The notes under the pieces were generated by a model, which saw only the letters and a program-made list of their open reading frames with translations, searched no databases and was not told the origin of the DNA. From an uncultured bacterium (lineage in GTDB: Bacteria > Bacteroidota > Bacteroidia > Bacteroidales > Bacteroidaceae), in the NCBI GenBank assembly GCA_905215555.1, contig CAJMQU010000002.1, positions 62,001 to 126,000 on the forward strand: DNA of 64,000 bases, in the 5' to 3' direction. This document shows positions 9,572 through 18,101 of the stretch, in pieces. The translations under genes and the position numbers were made by a program. Each line of letters opens with the position of its first letter. The first letter of the stretch is position 1.

Positions 9572-10396
9572 TTAGTTGTTCTGTTCTGCAATCCACCTCA
9601 GAACAGTAGTTTTGAATTCATTGAAATAAGGAAAAGGAGCCCCCTCGATAAAGCCCCAACCATGTCTGCCTTTCGGATAGATGTGCATTTCAGCAGGAAC
9701 GGCATTCTTCAGTAACGCCTGATAGAATACGATGGAATTTTCCGGTTTTACCGCTGGGTCATCTGAACAGTGAAAAAGAATGGTTGCAGGGGTATCTTCA
9801 GCAACTTGCTCTTCCGTAGAGAATTTAATAATAGTATCTTCGGATGGTTTTTTCCCTATAAGATTAAATCTTGAGAACTGGTGAGTAATATCTTTTTTCA
9901 TAGATATTACCGGATAGACCAAGATTCCGAAATCAGGTTTCAATTCACCCCTCAACGTCACAAGACCTGTTGCCGCAAGATGTCCTCCTGCGGAAAAGCC
10001 CATCAGGCCGATTTTGCAGGAATCAAGATTCCATTTACCTGCATTGGCCATCACGATTTCAAAAGCTCTTGTCAAGTCTTTAACAGGCACTTCTTGCCTT
10101 CCTGCTGGCATCCTGTATTTGACGACAAAGGCTGCAATGCCGTTCTTGTTTAGCCATTTTGCCACAGCGACTCCTTCCGAACCGAAAGAAAGTCCTTTGT
10201 ATCCACCACCGGGACAAACTACGACTGCCTGTCTACTCGGTTTGTCCGTAAGGTATACATGTAATTCTGGCATTTCATCATCAAGAGAAGCCATTTTCTC
10301 AAATTCGGCTTTGCCATATAGTGGTAGAACCAAGTTCTGTGCATTGACAAGCACAGAACTCAGCATTGTTAAAATGATTAAGAATAATTTTCGCAT
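9572..10396 (-). CDS. Secreted alpha/beta-hydrolase (BD-FAE/acetylesterase-like)
   Basis: This protein is about 274 aa from the chosen start at 10396, where MRKLFLIILTMLSS opens a signal peptide. A start 18 nt upstream would overlap the GH3 gene. The oxyanion motif CPGGGY, nucleophile elbow GFSAGG, a late Asp in HCSDDPAV and the His in KGRHGWG make a complete carboxylesterase triad of the BD-FAE/Axe type. Family members deacetylate xylan or release ferulate. It sits between GH3 (2 bp away) and the dual esterase (12 bp away) in one operon. Confidence 0.87.
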   Translation of the reverse strand: MRKLFLIILTMLSSVLVNAQNLVLPLYGKAEFEKMASLDDEMPELHVYLTDKPSRQAVVVCPGGGYKGLSFGSEGVAVAKWLNKNGIAAFVVKYRMPAGRQEVPVKDLTRAFEIVMANAGKWNLDSCKIGLMGFSAGGHLAATGLVTLRGELKPDFGILVYPVISMKKDITHQFSRFNLIGKKPSEDTIIKFSTEEQVAEDTPATILFHCSDDPAVKPENSIVFYQALLKNAVPAEMHIYPKGRHGWGFIEGAPFPYFNEFKTTVLRWIAEQNN

Positions 10397-10397
10397 A

Positions 10398-12596
10398 CTA
10401 TTTGATTTCAACACTAACTACATATTTGATATCATCGGAAGCGGCTGCTATGCTTATGTTATATTTGCCCTTTTCCAATTTCCATCCATCCAACTGTTCA
10501 TCCCAAAATGCCCAGTTATCAACAGGAAGTTCCACTTCAACCACTTTGGACTCACCTGATTTCAAAGAAGTGCGTGCAAATCCTTTAAGTTCCTTTACCG
10601 GGCGTTCAGAAGACGGATCGATTTGAGAAACATAAACCTGAGATATTTCATCACCGTCACGTGTTCCCGTATTTTTCACACAGAACGACACTTTTACTTT
10701 GTCACCAGGGCTGTAAACGGACCTATCGGTTTTTGCATTTGAATATTCATAGGAAGTATAGCTCAAACCATGTCCAAAGGCATACATAGGGGTAATATTC
10801 TTTGAATCAAACCATCTGTATCCGACATAGATACCTTCTGAATATGTCACGGTTTCATTAACTCCCGGATATGTTTCGGGGCCAAATGCATGCGCTCCGC
10901 AGTCTTCAAGAGCCGCAGGGAATGAGATAGGTAATTTGCCGGACGGATTGACATCTCCGGACAACACGGAAGCTATGGCATGGCCAGACTCGGAACCGCA
11001 GTACCATGCTTGTACAATGGATGGGACATTTTCAGCAAAACGCAAATCCACGGCATTTCCGGAAACAAGAACCAACACGACATTGCTGTTCACTTCGAGG
11101 ATTCTACGTATGAGTTCCGGCTGTCCATAAGGAAGACTGTACGATTCTCTGTCATATCCTTCGCTGTCCTGCCTCCAGTTATGATTAAGACCTCCCACAA
11201 ATATCACAAGATCACTTTCTCCAGCAAGTTTTACTGCTTCTGTCGCCAATCGTGTGTTGTCATAAGCCGGAGGAGCGATCTTTCCGTCTATCGTTGGAGT
11301 GTAAGCGCTGTAGCCCCTTGCAAAAGATACTTCCACTTCTTTTCCAAAACGCGATTCGATGCCCGCCAGCGGAGTAATTTCATATCTTGGTTTAAGAGCA
11401 GCAGCACCTCCATTGCTGGCATGGGTTCTGACAGCATTTTCTCCTATTACAGCTATTTTCCTGCATTTTTCAGTATTTACAGGAAGAATATTATTGCGAT
11501 TTTTCAACAATACAATCCCTTGCTCTGCGATATGGCGTGCCAAGTCAGTATGTTCTTTCGTATTGAAACTTCCCCAAGGACGATTGCGGTTCATTGCCGT
11601 TCTTAGATTAAGTTTAAGAACACGTCTGACCTTATCGTCAAGTTTTTCCATAGGTACTTTGCCGTTACGGACAAAATATAGGAGAGAATCGGCCATATAA
11701 TATTTATTATATGGTTTTAAAGTTCCCATTTCTATATCAAGTCCGTTCATTGCAGCCTCATACGCATTCTTTGTCCCGCTCCAGTCCGAGATGACTGCCC
11801 CGTCAAATTTCCATTCCCCTTTAAGAATATCGTTGATGAGATAATTATTGTGGCAGCAGTATTGTCCTCTGAGTTTATTATATGCTCCCATTACAGACCA
11901 TGCCCCGGCCTCTGTTACTGCAGCCTTAAAGGCAGGAAGATAAATCTCTCGCAATGCCCTTTCGGACACTTCTACATTAACAGTATCTCTCTGATACTCC
12001 TGATTATTAAGTGCAAAGTGCTTCACGCATACAGCAATACCGTTATCCTGAATGGCTTTGATATACGGAACAGCAATTTTCGAGACCAAAAAAGGATCTT
12101 CACCCATATATTCGAAGTTTCTTCCGTTAAGAGGCGTCCTTGCGATATTTACTCCCGGAGCAAGCTGAACGTCTTTCTCCCGATAGTTTGCCTCTTCACT
12201 GAGAGCCTGTCCATATTGAGACGCAAGTTCCGTATTCCAGCTGGATGCAAGAACCGTAAGAGCTGGAAATGCCGTGCAGGAATCATTGGTAGTTTCCGCT
12301 TTTGTCCAACTGTTGTAAAGGACTTCGCTCCTTACACCGAACGGTCCGTCATTCATCCACAACTCAGGAATACCGAGTCGTTGCACTCCGGGAGAACTGA
12401 ATTTGGACTGGGCATGACACAATGCCACCTTTTCTTCCAGTGTAAGACGTGGGATAATATCTTCCACTCTCTCGTCTATCGTTTTTGATTCATCAAGATA
12501 AACGGGCAATTGTCTGTCTGTTCTCGTTTTGGGTCCTGATGTACACGCAGACATCAAAACAAGGACAGACAGTACAGTCATCGTAATTCTACTCAT
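10398..12596 (-). CDS. GH3 beta-glycosidase, lipoprotein
   Basis: This protein is about 732 aa from the ATG at 12596. MSRITMTVLSVLVLMSAC is a lipoprotein signal, and the longer frame would overlap the GH127 gene. It has the GH3 order of N-terminal barrel (about residues 35-330), alpha/beta sandwich (to about 600) and C-terminal FnIII-like domain. The nucleophile region GAVISDWSG is intact, as are the substrate-binding VKHFALNNQE and GMGRNPLNGRNFEYMGEDP-like motifs (here NGRNFEYMGEDP). Usual activities are exo beta-glucosidase, beta-xylosidase or alpha-L-arabinofuranosidase. Specificity cannot be decided by eye. It trims oligosaccharides in the periplasm. Confidence 0.92.
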   Translation of the reverse strand: MSRITMTVLSVLVLMSACTSGPKTRTDRQLPVYLDESKTIDERVEDIIPRLTLEEKVALCHAQSKFSSPGVQRLGIPELWMNDGPFGVRSEVLYNSWTKAETTNDSCTAFPALTVLASSWNTELASQYGQALSEEANYREKDVQLAPGVNIARTPLNGRNFEYMGEDPFLVSKIAVPYIKAIQDNGIAVCVKHFALNNQEYQRDTVNVEVSERALREIYLPAFKAAVTEAGAWSVMGAYNKLRGQYCCHNNYLINDILKGEWKFDGAVISDWSGTKNAYEAAMNGLDIEMGTLKPYNKYYMADSLLYFVRNGKVPMEKLDDKVRRVLKLNLRTAMNRNRPWGSFNTKEHTDLARHIAEQGIVLLKNRNNILPVNTEKCRKIAVIGENAVRTHASNGGAAALKPRYEITPLAGIESRFGKEVEVSFARGYSAYTPTIDGKIAPPAYDNTRLATEAVKLAGESDLVIFVGGLNHNWRQDSEGYDRESYSLPYGQPELIRRILEVNSNVVLVLVSGNAVDLRFAENVPSIVQAWYCGSESGHAIASVLSGDVNPSGKLPISFPAALEDCGAHAFGPETYPGVNETVTYSEGIYVGYRWFDSKNITPMYAFGHGLSYTSYEYSNAKTDRSVYSPGDKVKVSFCVKNTGTRDGDEISQVYVSQIDPSSERPVKELKGFARTSLKSGESKVVEVELPVDNWAFWDEQLDGWKLEKGKYNISIAAASDDIKYVVSVEIK

Positions 12597-12616
12597 AATT
12601 AATTTAATTTTAAATT

Positions 12617-14560
12617 TCATTTGCAAGATTCCACTATCGGAAGTGTCGTCATTCTTATCCTTGTACATCCGGACGGTACCATTTCTATTTCTTCACATTT
12701 TGATGAAACCTGAATTTTCTCGCCGGGTAGTCCGGGGGTCGTATCGCCCAGAAGTCGCCATTCCGGAATTTCAAATGCAGTTACTTTAAGCTTGACAGGG
12801 GTTGAATCTGGTGTCCACGGGAATCCATTCTTCCCTGTGCTCACCACAGTTATTTCAGGATTTTCAGGCAGACCGAAATTCCACTTAGAGGCAGGAGTCA
12901 CGTTATATGCAGGAAAAGCTGCTGATGTCTTGAACTGGTCCTTTATGATCTCGATATTCTCATCGATATTTACAGAATACAGCAGCGGCCCCATATATAC
13001 ATTCATTCCGGTATCAGCTCTTTTCTCTGTCCTTGGTTTCATATCAATGTCCAACTCTACGACATCCCCATCCTTAAATCGTCTTTCTATCGTACTGAAT
13101 TCTCCTGCATGATATTCTTTCGGCTGCTCCGCATTGACAGTCAGTTTCGCATTCACTGCCCATGATGGAATTCTCACTGTAAACGGTATTTTGACTGGAG
13201 CACCATCGAGAGCAAACCTGAATGTTATTTTCCCGGAGAAAGGATAAGAAGTATCTTCCGTTATGCATACGTTTGTGCCATTAATCTCTGTCCTATATTC
13301 CGATGGACCGTACAGAGCGGCAACTATCTCATGCTCGTCACCATTCATCCACATTCTTGAGATATAGTTCGGGAACATCCTGTGGACATTGCCGGAACAA
13401 CATTCGACATCAAACCCCGGTCTGTAAGCCTGACGTGACAAGCCTTCTTCACCGTATGGAGCCATGGAACTTTTTTCAGTTGCCAACAACTGATTCGGAG
13501 ACGAGAAGTATTGCAGAGCCTTGAAATCCTTATTAATAGCTCCCAAGGCTGCATTGTACACAGCCGATTCCATCTTATCCGCCCACTTGACATCTCCGGT
13601 TGCCATCAGCATGTAACCGTAACTCCATATGAAGTCACTGATATCACAGGTCTCATGCAGCGCTTCTGCATGCTTAGGAAACAAGCTTTCATATGAAGCC
13701 GGTATCCCATCCGGAAGTTCGTTTTCCCGCTCCATGGAAGAGTAAAAACCAAGTGCGGCATCGAGATATTCCTGTTTGCCAGTGTAGAGATACAGAATCA
13801 GCGGCTGTTTGGAAACTTCAGCGGCTGTCACCCCATGTACGTCAATCGGCTTTGAAGAGACCATATTTTCATGGATGAACACTTCATTGTCTTCTGTTCC
13901 TTCGTTCATACTGAACAGATCCCAAATGTGTCTGGCTTTCTGCAGGATTTCCTTGTTGCCCGTATATGAATATATTTTGCACATGCTTTCTATGATACAA
14001 GTCTGTCTGTTGGTCAGAGTATCATTTAGTGCGGAAAAATGTTTTTTCAGCAGAACCGGAACCCTGTCGTCTCCAGTATAGTCGTAATACGCAAGTAGCG
14101 TCCGCGCAAATACCGAAAATGCCCACTGGCTCTCACCGAGGGTTTCCGGACCCAGCATTCCGTTCGCCCGGGGATGGGATAAGACATATCTGGCATTGTC
14201 GAAACCGAGTTGCATAAGTACACTGTCTCTTAAGAATATTCCACACCTATACAGACCGTCAGTCATATATCCCGACTGTTCATAAGGCCACCAGCCTTTC
14301 GCGATCGGATTTCCTCCCTTCGGGATTATTCCATTCCACAGACATGTGTTATAAGGATAACCTGACTCCTTACGGTTAAGTCCGAGTCCGTCTCTCTGCC
14401 TCTGCAATATTTCCCTTAACCACGAGGACGGCTGTATATTTTCTATATCCGCTTCTTTATATATTCCGTAATATTCAGGAGTGTCAGTCACATCCGTACA
14501 TGAGCCAAGCTCCAAGACAAGACCAACCGTAATAAACAATTTAATCAACTTCTTTTTCAT
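12617..14560 (-). CDS. GH127-type beta-L-arabinofuranosidase (DUF1680), lipoprotein
   Basis: This 647-aa protein has a lipoprotein signal (KLFITVGLVLELGSC). It is an alpha/alpha-barrel protein of the DUF1680 family. The metal/catalytic cluster known for GH127 can be matched: Glu and Cys in ALHETCDISD (about residues 308-317) and the Cys pair in VECCSGNVHR (about residues 395-404), where the first Cys is the nucleophile in characterised members. A C-terminal beta-sandwich follows. It probably removes beta-L-arabinofuranose or a related sugar from side chains. It could belong to GH146 or another DUF1680 subgroup. The GH3 gene follows after 20 bp. Confidence 0.86.
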   Translation of the reverse strand: MKKKLIKLFITVGLVLELGSCTDVTDTPEYYGIYKEADIENIQPSSWLREILQRQRDGLGLNRKESGYPYNTCLWNGIIPKGGNPIAKGWWPYEQSGYMTDGLYRCGIFLRDSVLMQLGFDNARYVLSHPRANGMLGPETLGESQWAFSVFARTLLAYYDYTGDDRVPVLLKKHFSALNDTLTNRQTCIIESMCKIYSYTGNKEILQKARHIWDLFSMNEGTEDNEVFIHENMVSSKPIDVHGVTAAEVSKQPLILYLYTGKQEYLDAALGFYSSMERENELPDGIPASYESLFPKHAEALHETCDISDFIWSYGYMLMATGDVKWADKMESAVYNAALGAINKDFKALQYFSSPNQLLATEKSSMAPYGEEGLSRQAYRPGFDVECCSGNVHRMFPNYISRMWMNGDEHEIVAALYGPSEYRTEINGTNVCITEDTSYPFSGKITFRFALDGAPVKIPFTVRIPSWAVNAKLTVNAEQPKEYHAGEFSTIERRFKDGDVVELDIDMKPRTEKRADTGMNVYMGPLLYSVNIDENIEIIKDQFKTSAAFPAYNVTPASKWNFGLPENPEITVVSTGKNGFPWTPDSTPVKLKVTAFEIPEWRLLGDTTPGLPGEKIQVSSKCEEIEMVPSGCTRIRMTTLPIVESCK

Positions 14561-14562
14561 GA

Positions 14563-15816
14563 TTATCGGTTTTTCAATATTTCATTTTTTCTCATCCATT
14601 CTACGAGTTCGGCGGTCCAGTTGTGTCCATAGCCGTCGACAGTGATTTCAAAGGCCCCGTGTCCTCCGTCATCGACAGTCTTCCAATCCAACGAGACTCC
14701 AGCTTCCAAGAGTTTTTCCCTGACACTAAGTGCAAGACCGTAACCACTGTCATTAGTTGCATGACGCATAAAAAAAGGAGGAGTCTCGGCATCGAATCTG
14801 AGCGGGCATTTCTGTTTCCCGTAGTACCAGCTCGTAAGTGGAATCACATAGTCAGGGCGCGAAGAGGTGTCTGGGCAATCGGCTGAAGCCAACTTCAATA
14901 CAATCAGTGCGCCTGCCGACTGTCCTGCTACTCCGATTGCATTTTCATCTATATTCCACTCGAAGGCTCTTTCTCTGACTGTCCTTACGGCTTGTTTTGC
15001 ATCTTCCAAAGCTACGTCAAGTCCACGTTTCACCCTGTATTTTACACCAATTACCGCAACTCCATATGGCCTCAGCAGTTCTGCCGCCTCACGTGCATTT
15101 CTGATAAAACCGGTATAACTCAATCCTCCTCCCGGGAAAAAGATTACCACCGGGGACTTCTTCGACTGCCGAGGAAGGAAGACTTCCAATTCCGGTTCGG
15201 AAATCCTGTCAATACGTGCTATTGAGTTGATATATTCCGGCCCGGAATATTCATAATCGGGAATTTTGCCCTGCCATACAGGCAGCCTTTCAATTCCTCT
15301 ATTTCCTTTTGCCATGCCAGTCCACCATTGAGACACGGCATCTGCGATATATGATGTGCGCTGCTTCCAGTCATAACTTTTCAGATTGGCACAAAAGCCC
15401 TCATAATCGGCAAAATCACAATTCTTGGAAACGATTTGGACTGTATCAGATGTCATCCATAATATGTCGGTATTTTGTCTGGCAGCCATTAAGCAAATCT
15501 TATGGAAAGTATTTTCATTAGTTTTCAAATCTCTGCATTGTATGACAAATACTCTATATCTTCCCGTTTTCTCCGTAGATATGACCTCCGCTGCTTCCTT
15601 TATTCCCTTTACACGACGGTAGGCTACTTCCGGGCTGTCTGTTAAATCCAGTATTTTCAGCCCGGAAGCGATTTGGTTTTCAATATAGGTGGCATTTTCT
15701 TCAGGGAAATCTACTCCGAGAAACAGCACGGACGGCACATCCGGCAGTTTTCCGGTACTAGGCCATACCGGGCAGAAAGTCATTGCAGCCCAAATAACAA
15801 AGAAAAGAATTTTCAT
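14563..15816 (-). CDS. Secreted alpha/beta-hydrolase (esterase/lipase-like) with N-terminal extension
   Basis: This 417-aa protein has a signal peptide (KILFFVIWAAMTFCPVWPS). The C-terminal ~240 residues are a BD-FAE/HSL-type alpha/beta-hydrolase: oxyanion FFPGGGLSYTG, nucleophile elbow GVAGQSAGAL, and His in DDGGHGAFE. The first ~170 residues resemble the acetyl-xylan-esterase-associated domain that precedes such enzymes, with an ILWMTSDT segment of unknown role. It is the second separate alpha/beta-hydrolase of the operon, 2 bp before GH127. It is likely a carbohydrate esterase acting on the decorated substrate. Confidence 0.8.
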   Translation of the reverse strand: MKILFFVIWAAMTFCPVWPSTGKLPDVPSVLFLGVDFPEENATYIENQIASGLKILDLTDSPEVAYRRVKGIKEAAEVISTEKTGRYRVFVIQCRDLKTNENTFHKICLMAARQNTDILWMTSDTVQIVSKNCDFADYEGFCANLKSYDWKQRTSYIADAVSQWWTGMAKGNRGIERLPVWQGKIPDYEYSGPEYINSIARIDRISEPELEVFLPRQSKKSPVVIFFPGGGLSYTGFIRNAREAAELLRPYGVAVIGVKYRVKRGLDVALEDAKQAVRTVRERAFEWNIDENAIGVAGQSAGALIVLKLASADCPDTSSRPDYVIPLTSWYYGKQKCPLRFDAETPPFFMRHATNDSGYGLALSVREKLLEAGVSLDWKTVDDGGHGAFEITVDGYGHNWTAELVEWMRKNEILKNR

Positions 15817-15845
15817 CTCAAAATGGAATTAATATTCGAAATACT

Positions 15846-17258
15846 CTATTTGACCTTCAATTTAAAACCCCATACCAAATCGCAAGGAGGATTCTTTCTG
15901 ACAGACTCCGGTATGACGATTTCTATTCCATCTCCGTTTTTTTTCCATTTAAGGGGACGATTATATCCCATCAAAAATACCGATTTGGCAGAAACCGGAA
16001 CGAATGATTTGATTTTCACCACAGATGGCATATGCTCACCCTTGGCATTCAGGTAAAAGGCATATACGTTGTTATCTTTTGAAGTAAACGCTATCCTGTC
16101 CTCTTTGTAAGGAGCAATCGCTTTCGTTCCATAGATACCTTCTGAGTTGACCTGCATCCAGTCTCCGATTTCCTTAAGTCGCTGATATGCCTCCGGAGCA
16201 AGTTCTCCGTCAGGACCCGGTCCGACATTCAGCAGAAAGTTCCCTCCGCGTGAAACAATCTGTACAAGGGTGGTCAGGATATCATGGGTGGATTTGTAAA
16301 TATCATCCGGTTTGTATGACCATTGAGTGGCCATAGTCATACAAGCCTCCCAAGGATAGTCTAAAGCACGATCCGGTATTTTCTGTTCCGGAGTCCTGTA
16401 ATTTTCATAGATGCTATTCGTATGTCTTGCCACCATCATGATTCCGGGTTGATTGGTTCTTACCGTCTTTGCGAATCTTTCCCATTGCGGGTGTTTTTCA
16501 GGAGAAGCATCGCACAGGTCGAACCACAGCATGCCGAGCTTACCGTACTTTCCTCCGGTCAGCTCATCCAACTGATTGTTGATAAAATCATTCAGATTCT
16601 GCCATTTTTCCGGGAACATTTCAGGAGGATAGTTTACATTCCTGTCTTTTGGAGGGAAATAATCCCACCAATAGTCGTTATTGTTCCAATCCGCTATGGA
16701 ATAATAAGCACCTGCCATCATACCTTTGCCACGAAATGCGTCGAAAATTCCCTTTGCAATGTCAGCATTTGTATCTGTATGGAACGGACACTCGGCATCG
16801 GTTATCTTATAATCGCTGTACTGAGTATCGTACATGTTGAATCCGTCATGATGCTTGGTTGTGAAAACCATATATTTCATTCCAGCATATTCTGCCGCTT
16901 CAGCCCATTTTTCAGGGTTGAATTTCACAGGATTGAATGTTTTTTTCAAATCTTCATACTTCCGCACATAGTCAAAATAGTTCATTCCTTTCGGTCTCAC
17001 CATACAGAATTTGTATGCTTCCGGACAAATGGACCAGGACTCCACTATACCCCACTGGCTGTATGTTCCCCAATGAATAAACATACCGAATTTCATATCC
17101 TGCCATTTTTCTATATTGTCCCTTACGATGCTTTCCTCCGGATAGATATAAGGGGGCTTACGGTCGGTATTCTTTTTTTCTACCATCGGATCCTGTGCAG
17201 ATGCCGTAATTCCTCCGATAAACATGGCGAAAAGCGCTGCTATTACTTTTTTTTTCAT
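15846..17258 (-). CDS. GH29 alpha-L-fucosidase
   Basis: This protein is 470 aa from the ATG at 17258, where MKKKVIAALFAMFIGGITASAQ is a signal peptide; the longer frame runs into the previous gene. The GH29 signature is clear: MKFGMFIHWGTYSQWG, TKHHDGFNMYDT and the nucleophile segment MLWFDLCDASPE. A short C-terminal beta domain follows. Such enzymes release terminal alpha-L-fucose with retention, although some GH29-like members take other 6-deoxy or galacto sugars. The position after a SASA-type esterase suggests that de-esterification comes before exo-trimming. Confidence 0.92.
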   Translation of the reverse strand: MKKKVIAALFAMFIGGITASAQDPMVEKKNTDRKPPYIYPEESIVRDNIEKWQDMKFGMFIHWGTYSQWGIVESWSICPEAYKFCMVRPKGMNYFDYVRKYEDLKKTFNPVKFNPEKWAEAAEYAGMKYMVFTTKHHDGFNMYDTQYSDYKITDAECPFHTDTNADIAKGIFDAFRGKGMMAGAYYSIADWNNNDYWWDYFPPKDRNVNYPPEMFPEKWQNLNDFINNQLDELTGGKYGKLGMLWFDLCDASPEKHPQWERFAKTVRTNQPGIMMVARHTNSIYENYRTPEQKIPDRALDYPWEACMTMATQWSYKPDDIYKSTHDILTTLVQIVSRGGNFLLNVGPGPDGELAPEAYQRLKEIGDWMQVNSEGIYGTKAIAPYKEDRIAFTSKDNNVYAFYLNAKGEHMPSVVKIKSFVPVSAKSVFLMGYNRPLKWKKNGDGIEIVIPESVRKNPPCDLVWGFKLKVK

Positions 17259-17268
17259 TTTTCTTATT

Positions 17269-18093
17269 TTACTTAGAATCAATACTTCTTGCTTCGTAAA
17301 TCTGGCGGGCTATAGTCTCCCCGATAAGGTTGTATGCATACTGGCTGTAATGGATGTCATCCGTCATCATATTCATCTGTGGAAAAAGCCAAGGGTCCGC
17401 AGCTACAAGATGAACTCCACGCATTTTCTCAGACAGTCTGCGCTGTGCCGCACGGACTTGATGATAGCCCTTTTGCGGACGGTCGACATACTGTCCTGTG
17501 AGGACTATATAGAAAGGAAGGTCGGCATCATGGAGATGCTTTCTGAACCGGAGTATGAGGTTACGAAGCGCCGCTTCGTAATCCTCACCATTCATTTTCC
17601 CGTCATTGATAGCATTTGCGTCACGTTCTCCTTGAAGCCAGATCACCCCACTGAATTTCAATCCTGTAACGGCAATCGCAGAATTGCATTTAGTTATTGC
17701 TGCATCGAGCAAGGGCAAGACGCCCTTTTCCGCCCAAGTACCGTAGATTGTCTCTCCAGTAGTGGAGCATGCGCTTCCTCCCCTCGCCGCAGATACCACT
17801 ACAACCGAATCACCTGTCATTTTATTGAGGTTCCACGCAAACGAAGGGCAGATGCTGCCGCTGTTCGCCTTGCCGAAATACTTGCCGTTCTCACCTACTG
17901 GGTCCTGCAGTATTTTCAACGAATCTCCGGACTGTACATAGTCGAAACATTCTTTGCTATAGTATTTCATCGAAGTTCTCCTATCACCCATTCCGGAAGC
18001 ATTGCTCTGTCCCGCTATGAGCCACATACTCTTTTGGGCAAATCCTGAAACGGACAGCCCCGCTAAAATCAACAATATATAAAAACGTTCCAT
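17269..18093 (-). CDS. SGNH-type carbohydrate esterase (SASA/CE6-like)
   Basis: This 274-aa protein has a signal peptide (ILLILAGLSVSGFAQ). The block I motif IAGQSNASG (Ser nucleophile), the WLQGERDAN block and the C-terminal DDIHYSQYAYN (Asp/His) match the sialate O-acetylesterase / CE6 acetyl-xylan esterase family. The likely reaction is removal of O-acetyl groups from the glycan in the periplasm. The gene is 8 bp after the 821-aa frame's gene and 10 bp before GH29. It is one of five esterase-like catalytic domains encoded in this operon. Confidence 0.87.
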   Translation of the reverse strand: MERFYILLILAGLSVSGFAQKSMWLIAGQSNASGMGDRRTSMKYYSKECFDYVQSGDSLKILQDPVGENGKYFGKANSGSICPSFAWNLNKMTGDSVVVVSAARGGSACSTTGETIYGTWAEKGVLPLLDAAITKCNSAIAVTGLKFSGVIWLQGERDANAINDGKMNGEDYEAALRNLILRFRKHLHDADLPFYIVLTGQYVDRPQKGYHQVRAAQRRLSEKMRGVHLVAADPWLFPQMNMMTDDIHYSQYAYNLIGETIARQIYEARSIDSK

Positions 18094-18101
18094 ATAATCG
18101 T

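Noticed and set aside
16422..18048. Long plus-strand frames of 274-284 codons
   Set aside because: They mirror the GH29 and SASA-type esterase genes, which carry intact catalytic motifs on the minus strand.
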